This document shows positions 1 through 6,344 of a DNA stretch of 22,654 nucleotides, one piece after another. Source of the stretch: Caryophanales bacterium. GTDB taxonomy: Bacteria; Bacillota_I; Bacilli_A; RFN20; CAG-288. Location of the stretch: positions 1 to 22,654 of the forward strand of contig JAJVUU010000027.1 in assembly GCA_021621525.1 (NCBI GenBank), written 5' to 3'. Position numbers and translations under genes: made by a program. Position 1 is the stretch's first letter. Each line of letters starts with the position of its first letter. A model generated the notes under the pieces. It worked only from the letters and a program-made list of their open reading frames with translations. It had not been told where the DNA came from and did no database searches.

Positions 1-50
1 TAGAGAACGGAGGAACCATTGCGCAGAGGCTGTTCTGACGGAATCATACG

Positions 51-105
51 AAAAGGGGCGTTAGACTAGTCTGGTTTTAGCCTGACTTTTCTAACAGCCC
101 CTTTT
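51..105 (-). terminator. Hairpin at the end of the rhamnose operon
   Basis: AAAAGGGGC at 51-59 pairs with GCCCCTTTT at 97-105. TTAGA at 61-65 pairs with TCTAA at 90-94, and AGTCTGG pairs imperfectly with CCTGACT further in. It lies 18 bp past the rhaD stop, so it most likely ends rhaBAD transcription. The U tract is only four long in either direction, so termination may be partial or bidirectional. Confidence 0.65.
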
Positions 106-123
106 GGTAGATATGTCTTAAGG

Positions 124-981
124 TTATTTCTTTTCTTCTTCAGGAAGATTGAGGAAGTCCCAACGGACCTGCTTTTCAATCTTGAAGATGTGAATCAGCT
201 TTGCCATATCCTCGTCGGTGATGTTGTTGAGAATCGGTCTGTTGCCGATGAGATTATAGATCTGAGCTGCCTTTTCGACCGTTTCGATAAGACCGAAGGC
301 CTCATCCAGGGTCTTTCCGGCACCATATATGCCATGGTTGGTCCATAAGACGATACGGAAATCATTCATCTTCTCGGCAGTGGCCCTGCCGATTTCATCG
401 GTTCCGCAGAGCATCCACGGAAGGACACCGACACCTTCCGGGAAGACGACGACACATTCGGTGGACATGGTCCAGAGCGTGTGGGAGAAGCTCTTCTCAT
501 CAAGCGGATGGACGTATGTCATGGCAAGGATGTTGGTCGGATGGGTGTGCATGATGACCCTGTTCTCCGGATCCTTCTTCAGCCTGGCCATGTGACTCAT
601 GAGGTGGGCAGGAAGTTCGCTGGTGAACCTTCCTCCATCCTTATAGCCCCACAGAAGGTTGACGCTCTTGCCGTCTTCGGCAATCCTGAAGATACCGGCG
701 TTGGTCTCCGGATCTGCTTCGACGTTCTTGAAATACTTTCCGGTTCCCGTGACAAGGAAGTATTTTCCAATCAGCGGTGTGACGTCGATGTCGGAATGAA
801 GAATGCCGGCCAAAGGGATGTTGCGGATGACCTTGTTGACGTCAAGATAGGGACTTACTTCTTCTTCCTTGAGAAGATAGGAGATGTTTCCACCGTTTCT
901 TTCATCCCATCCAAGTCTGTACATATTGGAGGCAGTCTTCTCGAATTCGACAAGGAATGGTGCTGTCAATATATCTTTCAT
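124..981 (-). CDS. rhaD: Rhamnulose-1-phosphate aldolase
   Basis: A 285-residue cytoplasmic class II (zinc) aldolase that splits L-rhamnulose 1-phosphate into dihydroxyacetone phosphate and L-lactaldehyde, the last step of rhamnose breakdown. The zinc ligands are visible as H145 and H147 in MHTHPTN and H216 in WTNHG. E122 in SELPAH matches the catalytic Glu117 of E. coli RhaD, and E175 in STECVV matches Glu171. The constant offset of four or five residues from the E. coli enzyme (274 residues) supports a full-length, intact protein. It is the third gene of rhaB-rhaA-rhaD; its ribosome binding site (AGGA) overlaps the rhaA stop codon and the start lies 9 bp after rhaA, so it is co-transcribed. 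L-fuculose-phosphate aldolase is the nearest alternative, but length and neighbours favour RhaD. Confidence 0.96.
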   Translation of the reverse strand: MKDILTAPFLVEFEKTASNMYRLGWDERNGGNISYLLKEEEVSPYLDVNKVIRNIPLAGILHSDIDVTPLIGKYFLVTGTGKYFKNVEADPETNAGIFRIAEDGKSVNLLWGYKDGGRFTSELPAHLMSHMARLKKDPENRVIMHTHPTNILAMTYVHPLDEKSFSHTLWTMSTECVVVFPEGVGVLPWMLCGTDEIGRATAEKMNDFRIVLWTNHGIYGAGKTLDEAFGLIETVEKAAQIYNLIGNRPILNNITDEDMAKLIHIFKIEKQVRWDFLNLPEEEKK

Positions 982-990
982 TTTATTGTC

Positions 991-2250
991 CTACTTTCTC
1001 TTGCTAAGGACGTCTTTCTCGTATTTCATGGCTTCTTCGTAATAGTTTTCATCCAAGCCCTGACGTCTCAGGTATTCTTCCCAGACGGCAGAGAAGGGAA
1101 GCATCTTGACTCTTTCCTGAAGAACCATCAGCTTGGTGAAGTCAGCCTGATCCTGAAGCTTTGCCAATTCTTCGTTTGGAAGGGTGGCGGCATAGAGAAG
1201 AGCTTTTTCCATGCTTCTCTCGCCGGTGACCCAGGCAGAGATCCTGTTGATGGATGCATCGAAATAATCCAATCCGATCATGACCTTGCCTTCGGCATGG
1301 TTGCGGATGATTTCCTTGGCGACTTCCTTGAGTTCGTCATCGAAGATGACGACGTGGTCGGAGTCCCAACGGACCGGTCTGGAGACATGCAAGGCAAGCT
1401 TGTCATAGAAGCAGAGCATGGACGGAATCTTGTCGGATACGACTTCCGTCGGATGATAGTGTCCCATGTCCATGAGGCAGGTGATGCCCCTGGTGGCGGC
1501 GTAGTTCTGATAGAACTCGCTGTTTCCGACGGTCATGGATTCGACACCGATGCCGAAGACCTTGGATTCGACGGTCGGCATGACGAAGTTCTTATCCCAG
1601 TCCTTGTCGGAGAGAATCTCATCCAGGGATTCTCTAAGACGAAGCCTTGGCGTATATCTGTCGGCAGGGACATCCTTGAATCCGTCGGGAATCCAGATGT
1701 TCATCATGCAAGGCTTGTTGAAGGCCTTGCCGAGTTCGGAAGAAATCTCAAGGCAACGTTTTCCGTGTTCAATCCAGAAATGTCTTGTCTCTTCATCCGG
1801 GCTGGAAAGGGTAAGATTGTCCTTTACCTTCGGAGAAGAGAAGAAGGTAGGATTGAAGTCGATGCCGTCGAGTCCGATTTCTTTTCCGAAATCGACCCAG
1901 GGTTTGAAGTATTTGTAGGTATACTGATCGCGGTCCACTTTCCCAAGGTCATCTCCCAGGATGGCATAGGATGCATGGAGGTTGAGTCTCTTCTTTCCAG
2001 GCATCAGGGAGAAGGCTTTCTTGATGTCGGCCATCAGTTCATCCTTGTTCCTGGCTCTTCCTAAATAGTTTCCGGTCGTCTGGATGCCACCTTCCAAAGT
2101 GGTGCATCCTTCAAGGCCGAGAACATCGTCACCCTGCCAGCAATGGACGGAGATAGGGATGTTCATGACCCTGTTGATGGCTTCTTCCGTATCGACTTTG
2201 AATTCCTTGAAGGCTTCTTTGGCCTGTCTGTAGTTTTCTTCGATTGACAT
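991..2250 (-). CDS. rhaA: L-rhamnose isomerase
   Basis: A 419-residue cytoplasmic metal-dependent isomerase (TIM-barrel fold) that interconverts L-rhamnose and L-rhamnulose. The length equals that of E. coli RhaA. Family-typical stretches are NIPISVHCWQGDDVLGLEG near residue 30, the metal-site segments VESKVFGIGVES and MDMGHYHPTE, and LDYFDASINRI toward the C terminus. The start follows the rhaB stop by only 4 bp, with an AGAGGTAA ribosome binding site that overlaps the end of rhaB, so translation is probably coupled. No frameshift or missing segment was seen. It is the middle gene of the rhamnose operon, between the kinase that consumes its product and the aldolase. Confidence 0.97.
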   Translation of the reverse strand: MSIEENYRQAKEAFKEFKVDTEEAINRVMNIPISVHCWQGDDVLGLEGCTTLEGGIQTTGNYLGRARNKDELMADIKKAFSLMPGKKRLNLHASYAILGDDLGKVDRDQYTYKYFKPWVDFGKEIGLDGIDFNPTFFSSPKVKDNLTLSSPDEETRHFWIEHGKRCLEISSELGKAFNKPCMMNIWIPDGFKDVPADRYTPRLRLRESLDEILSDKDWDKNFVMPTVESKVFGIGVESMTVGNSEFYQNYAATRGITCLMDMGHYHPTEVVSDKIPSMLCFYDKLALHVSRPVRWDSDHVVIFDDELKEVAKEIIRNHAEGKVMIGLDYFDASINRISAWVTGERSMEKALLYAATLPNEELAKLQDQADFTKLMVLQERVKMLPFSAVWEEYLRRQGLDENYYEEAMKYEKDVLSKRK

Positions 2251-2254
2251 TGTG

Positions 2255-3700
2255 TTACCTCTGATTGATTGCTTTCTGATATGCGTCGTATTCTTTGTCC
2301 CAATAGTCTTCGTCTTTCGGCTGGAACGTCTTTCCTTGGATGGAATTTTTGATGTCGGCTCGTCCTTCTTCCACGGATTGGATGTCCTTCAGGCTGATGA
2401 ACTGTGCCATGGCATTGCCAAGTACGGTCGCTTCGCTTGCCCCGGTGATGACCTTGACCTTGCAGGCATCGGCTGTATATTGGTTGAGGACGTCAGCCTG
2501 GTTTCCACCGCCTACGACAAGGATGGAATCGATGCTTCTGTCTGTCAGCCTTTCGAGATTCTCGATGATCTTCCGATAGCTCAGTGCCATGGATTTATAG
2601 ATGGCCTTCATCATCTCTCCCGGAGTCGAAGGAAGAATCTGGGAAGTTCTTTCGACATAGGCCTTGATTTTCTCTAGCATGTCGCCTGGAGTCTCAAAGC
2701 ATGGATCATTGACATCAAGATAGGTCTTTGTATCTATGGATTCGTTTACCAGTCTTGCGATATCGCCGATCTTGATTTCAGTACCATGCTTCCTATAGTC
2801 GTTCCTGGTCTCGTTGATGAGGAACATGCCCATGGTATTCTTCAAGAAACGGACGGTATCGTCATAGCCGATCTCATTGGTGAAGTTGGCTTTCCTGCTT
2901 TCATCGTTCATGATGGGCGACTTGAGTTCCGTTCCGATCAGTGACCATGTTCCAGAGGAGATGTAGGCAAACCGGCCTGCTCCGTTTGCACCCAGGACTG
3001 CACTTGCCGTATCATGGCTGGCACAGGCTAGGACAGGAATCTCCTTCTTGGACCAATATTCTTTTTTCAGGTTTCCATAGCTTTCACCCGGCTCTATGAG
3101 CTTCGGGAAGAGTCTTTTTGGAATGCCGATTTCTTTTAAAAGTCCATCAGACAGTTTCTTCTCCTTGTAACAGTAGAAGGAGGTCGTGGAAGCATTCGTC
3201 TCTTCAAGCCTTGCGTTTCCGGTGAGGAAGTAGGCGATGAGGTCAGGTATCATCAACAGGCAATCCATGGCCTGGAAGTCTGTGGTATCGCTATAAAGCT
3301 GATAGACGGTATTGAAGTGAAGATTCTGGATGCCGACGAGGGAATAGAGCTTTTCAAACGGCACTTTCTCAAGGAACTCCTTCTGTCCTTTGAAGGAGTG
3401 GGTATCTCTATAGCATAAGGGATCCTTATAGAGCTTTCCGTCTTTCACAAAGCCGTAGTCGACGGCCCAGGAATCGATGGATATGGAGGCGATGTCCTCT
3501 TCTTTTTTCAGGGCATCCTGGATTCCGGATACGATGTTGTCAAAAAGAAGACTGAAATCCCAACGCAGATATCCTTCCTTGTCAAGATAGGTCCTGTTGT
3601 CGAAACGCTTTACTTCTTCATAGGTGAAGCGGTGATTCTCGTGATGGACGATCATGACTCTTCCGCTGGTTGCACCTAAATCGATGGATATGACTTTCAT
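2255..3700 (-). CDS. rhaB: Rhamnulokinase
   Basis: A 481-residue FGGY-family sugar kinase that phosphorylates L-rhamnulose at O1 with ATP. The N-terminal phosphate motif DLGATSGRV lies at residues 6-14. The DTASAVLGANG segment sits mid-protein, and the C-terminal ATP-binding part contains VVGGGNQADVLNQ and GASEATVLGN. An in-frame ATG 105 bp upstream is open, but those 35 residues do not look like the family. The ATG at 3700 has AGGA nine bases upstream and places the phosphate motif where RhaB has it, so I use 3700. It is the first gene of rhaBAD. Control is expected from the cre-like site and direct repeats at 3821-3865. No rha regulator or transporter is in the window. Confidence 0.96.
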   Translation of the reverse strand: MKVISIDLGATSGRVMIVHHENHRFTYEEVKRFDNRTYLDKEGYLRWDFSLLFDNIVSGIQDALKKEEDIASISIDSWAVDYGFVKDGKLYKDPLCYRDTHSFKGQKEFLEKVPFEKLYSLVGIQNLHFNTVYQLYSDTTDFQAMDCLLMIPDLIAYFLTGNARLEETNASTTSFYCYKEKKLSDGLLKEIGIPKRLFPKLIEPGESYGNLKKEYWSKKEIPVLACASHDTASAVLGANGAGRFAYISSGTWSLIGTELKSPIMNDESRKANFTNEIGYDDTVRFLKNTMGMFLINETRNDYRKHGTEIKIGDIARLVNESIDTKTYLDVNDPCFETPGDMLEKIKAYVERTSQILPSTPGEMMKAIYKSMALSYRKIIENLERLTDRSIDSILVVGGGNQADVLNQYTADACKVKVITGASEATVLGNAMAQFISLKDIQSVEEGRADIKNSIQGKTFQPKDEDYWDKEYDAYQKAINQR

Positions 3701-3820
3701 GTTGTTTTTCCTGGTAATATGATACCATGGAATCCAAATGCCGTTTTGATTTGAACGATATGTTGATAAATGATTTTCGGCTATAAAGATAATGAACACA
3801 AACAATCATAAATTTGCATA

Positions 3821-3851
3821 ATGTCAAAACTATTTTTGTAGTATGACAAAA
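3821..3851 (-). promoter_or_regulatory. 22-bp-spaced direct repeat upstream of rhaB
   Basis: On the minus strand TTTTGTCAT (3843-3851) and TTTTGACAT (3821-3829) are direct repeats differing at one base. Their starts are 22 bp apart, two helical turns. AraC-family rhamnose activators bind direct repeats of this kind, so this is a candidate activator site for rhaBAD. It starts about 120 bp upstream of the rhaB ATG. The activator is not in the window, and I could not place the core promoter with certainty (weak CATTAT at 3789-3794; TATAAT at 3890-3895). Confidence 0.45.
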
Positions 3852-3865
3852 TGTTAACGCTTACC
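3852..3865. promoter_or_regulatory. cre-like catabolite-responsive element
   Basis: TGTTAACGCTTACC fits the CcpA-site consensus (TGWNANCGNTNWCA) except at the last base. It directly abuts the distal direct repeat of the rhaBAD control region. This suggests repression of rhamnose use when preferred sugars are present. Assignment rests on the motif and its position only. Confidence 0.5.
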
Positions 3866-3958
3866 TTGCTCATTTTGGATTGATTATGATTATAAAATGC
3901 TTGAGTCTGACGGGCTTCCGAAGAAGCCTGCAGGTTTGTGGAAAAACGTTCTCAAAGC

Positions 3959-3985
3959 AAAAGCCGGGAAGGCGTGCTTCCCGGC
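3959..3985 (-). terminator. serS terminator
   Basis: GCCGGGAAG (3963-3971) and CTTCCCGGC (3977-3985) form a perfect 9-bp GC-rich stem with a 5-base loop. On the minus strand it is followed by TTTT and then GCTTTG. It starts 11 bp past the serS stop. It separates the gyrase-serS block from the rhamnose operon. A second minus-strand hairpin with a C(UUCG)G loop lies at 3911-3930 but has no U tract. Confidence 0.85.
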
Positions 3986-3996
3986 TGATGGAGTGT

Positions 3997-5319
3997 TTAC
4001 TTGATGACGTCCATATGCATATACGGACGCAGGACTTCCGGAACGGTGATGGAACCATCTTCGTTCTGATAGTTTTCGATGATGGCGGCAACGGTTCTTC
4101 CGACGGCAAGACCGGAACCATTGAGCGTATGGACGAATTCCGTCTTGGCATCCTTGCTTCTCTTGAAGCGGATGTTCATACGTCTGGCCTGATAGTCGGT
4201 ATCGTTGGAGCAGGAAGAGATTTCCTTGTAGACCTGGGTCTTGGGAACCCAAAGGCCGTCCTTTTCCTCATAGTCGTTATAGGAAGGCATCCAGACTTCG
4301 ATGTCGTAGCATTTGGCTGCGGAGAAACCGACATCGCCGGTGGACAGACAAACTCTTCTGTAAGGGAGCTTGAGAAGCTCGAGGATTCTTTCAGCTTCTT
4401 CGGTCATGGATTCCAGTTCCTCGAAGGAATGCTCGGGGAGGGAGAACTTGACCATCTCGACCTTCTGGAACTGATGCTGACGGATGATGCCGCGGGTATC
4501 TCTTCCGGCTGCACCGGCCTCTGCCCTGAAGCAGGAGGAATAGGCGCAGAATCTCTTCGGAAGATCGTCGGCGGAGAGGATTTCGTCACGATATAGGTTG
4601 GTGACAGGGACTTCAGCCGTCGGAATCAACCAATATTCTTCGCCGGTGTTGTTGGTCATATAGGCCTGGTCAGCGAATTTCGGAAGCTGGCCTGTGCCGG
4701 TCAGGGATGCGGTATTGACAAGATATGGAGGAAGGACTTCGGTGAAGCCGTTTGCGACATGCGTATCGAGCATGAAGGCAGCGACGCTTCTTTCGAGCTT
4801 GGCGAAGGCACCCATGTAGAAGGTGAATCTGGATCCGGTGACCTTGGCAGCCCTGTCGACATCAAAGCCACCTAATTTCTGACCGATTTCCCAGTGGGCC
4901 TGCGGCTTGAAGGTGAAGGTGGTCGGCTTGGAGTAATATTTCTCCGGTCTGTTGAAGGTATCATCCGTTCCAATCGGAAGGGATTTGTCCGGAAGGTTCG
5001 GCGTCTTGAGCATCATCTCACGGATTTCTTCTTCGATCTGGATTCTCTCCTTGTCGAGGCGGACCATTTCGTCCTTGTCGAAGGATATCTTGTCCATCAA
5101 AGCCTTGGCTTCTTCGTCCTTATGCTGTGCCTTGAGCTTTCCGATATTCTTGGACTGGGTGTTGCGCTCAGCCTTGAGGGCTTCGCTCTTCATGATGCAC
5201 TGTTTACGTTTGCTGTCTAATTCCGGCAATTCACGTAAATAGGAGAAATCACCGGTTCTTGTGGATAATCTTTCGATGACTTCATCGAGATTATCAATGA
5301 CATATTTGACATCGAGCAT
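3997..5319 (-). CDS. serS: Seryl-tRNA synthetase
   Basis: A 440-residue class II aminoacyl-tRNA synthetase that charges tRNA-Ser (and tRNA-Sec where present) in the cytoplasm. The first roughly 110 residues are the charged helical hairpin that contacts the tRNA long arm. Motif 2 is FRAEAGAAGRDTRGIIRQHQ with FQKVE after it, and motif 3 is the C-terminal GSGLAVGRTVAAIIEN followed by VPEVLRPYM. Length is typical (about 425-440). The start MLDVKYV has an AAGGAG site about 11 bp upstream. The gap to the upstream gene is only 40 bp, too short for a T-box leader. It holds a 14-bp palindrome, CTACAAAATTGTAG, at 5342-5355. The gene is probably read from the upstream gyrase transcript and ends at the 3959-3985 terminator. 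Confidence 0.97.
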   Translation of the reverse strand: MLDVKYVIDNLDEVIERLSTRTGDFSYLRELPELDSKRKQCIMKSEALKAERNTQSKNIGKLKAQHKDEEAKALMDKISFDKDEMVRLDKERIQIEEEIREMMLKTPNLPDKSLPIGTDDTFNRPEKYYSKPTTFTFKPQAHWEIGQKLGGFDVDRAAKVTGSRFTFYMGAFAKLERSVAAFMLDTHVANGFTEVLPPYLVNTASLTGTGQLPKFADQAYMTNNTGEEYWLIPTAEVPVTNLYRDEILSADDLPKRFCAYSSCFRAEAGAAGRDTRGIIRQHQFQKVEMVKFSLPEHSFEELESMTEEAERILELLKLPYRRVCLSTGDVGFSAAKCYDIEVWMPSYNDYEEKDGLWVPKTQVYKEISSCSNDTDYQARRMNIRFKRSKDAKTEFVHTLNGSGLAVGRTVAAIIENYQNEDGSITVPEVLRPYMHMDVIK

Positions 5320-5359
5320 ATTTTCTGTCTCCTTGGTTTGTCTACAAAATTGTAGTCTT

Positions 5360-6310
5360 TTATGATTTCTGATTCAAGTTTTGAGGATTGGACGCCTGTA
5401 TTTTATGGTAGGCGTTTTCGATTTTTTCAGTATCGATAGGTTTGTTGATGCAATCGTAGAGCTGTGAATATAGTTTTGGCGTAAAAGCGTCTTCAGGATT
5501 GAGGATTTCCTCATATCCGGATAGCTTGTAGCTGATCAGAGGGATCCTGTGGCAGATGCAGTCGATCAGAATCTGTGGATAGGCAAGATAGTCTCCGACA
5601 AGAAGCAACCTCTTGCAATGATATAGGAAGGAAGGATAGAGCTCTTCCGGAAGGTGTCTATAGAAGTGAATGTTCTCCGGTCTTGTGATGGATTGGAGCA
5701 TCGACTGTTTTATGGCATCGTTGGTGACCTCTCCGAAGAAGAGGAAGTCCTTCTCCGGGCAGTTTGTGGCGATGGCTCTCAGGTCCATGACGGTGTCCTT
5801 GTTGGAAAGAAGTCCATAGGATACGATGATGTCCCTGTCTCCCTGAAGCCCGTAGTGTCTCAAGAAGGCATCCCTTTGGCTTGGAAGAAGGTTCCTGGTG
5901 TAATCCGTCTTGGTGATCGGAAGGATCTTTGTAGGTGTCTCTATCTTGTTCTTTCGGATGAGATGCTCTTGGGACGGGAAGGTGATGTAGAGCGTATCTG
6001 CCTTTCGATAGAAGTTGAGAGCATCCAGGGACAAGGCAAGCTCCGGTCCTTTTGTTGTCCTTCTGATGAAGAAGTCACTGATGTTGCTGGCTGCGATGAT
6101 GCCTGTCTTTACCTTCTTTTTCTTCAGTGCGGCATAGAAGGAGAAATAATCGTTTCCTGAAGGGAGGAGTGCTTTTTCAAAATCGTCTTCGACACGGAAG
6201 GTGTAGGAGATGTTGTTTTCCTGAAAATAGGATGTGATGGCATTCTTGATGACATAGCTGAAGGAGTTCCTCAGCCCATAGGAATCAAAGCCTAAAAAAT
6301 ATTGATACAT
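5360..6310 (-). CDS. Glycosyltransferase-like protein (GT-B/GT4 type)
   Basis: A 316-residue protein with no signal peptide or obvious membrane segment. The C-terminal half reads like a GT4-type GT-B domain: a VSYGLLSNKD strand-loop, LFFGEV, a helix with PEELYPSFLYHCKRLLL, then AYPQILIDCICHRIPLISY and SGYEEIL. This is the layout of the family's donor-binding region, but the usual E-x7-E pair is not preserved, since the first acidic residue is missing. The N-terminal half (GIIAASNISDF, LYITFPSQ) fits the acceptor domain only loosely. Donor and acceptor cannot be read from sequence; lipid or wall-polymer glycosylation is possible. It lies 34 bp after gyrA and 40 bp before serS, so it is in the operon. 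Its ribosome binding site is weak, and a small hairpin (6320-6338) precedes it. Confidence 0.6.
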   Translation of the reverse strand: MYQYFLGFDSYGLRNSFSYVIKNAITSYFQENNISYTFRVEDDFEKALLPSGNDYFSFYAALKKKKVKTGIIAASNISDFFIRRTTKGPELALSLDALNFYRKADTLYITFPSQEHLIRKNKIETPTKILPITKTDYTRNLLPSQRDAFLRHYGLQGDRDIIVSYGLLSNKDTVMDLRAIATNCPEKDFLFFGEVTNDAIKQSMLQSITRPENIHFYRHLPEELYPSFLYHCKRLLLVGDYLAYPQILIDCICHRIPLISYKLSGYEEILNPEDAFTPKLYSQLYDCINKPIDTEKIENAYHKIQASNPQNLNQKS

Positions 6311-6344
6311 GGAACGTTGCCGCAGCTTTTACATGCGGAAGATG

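Noticed and set aside
3701..3805. An upstream ATG adding 35 residues to rhamnulokinase.
   Set aside because: The added residues do not resemble the family, and the ATG at 3700 has a good ribosome binding site and the correct distance to the phosphate motif.
5260..5268. TGTGGATAA, a perfect DnaA box in reverse orientation.
   Set aside because: It is a single copy inside serS coding sequence with no AT-rich unwinding region or neighbouring boxes, so it is not evidence of an origin.
5320..5359. A T-box leader before serS.
   Set aside because: The gap is only 40 bp and contains no T-box consensus or antiterminator; only a short palindrome is present.
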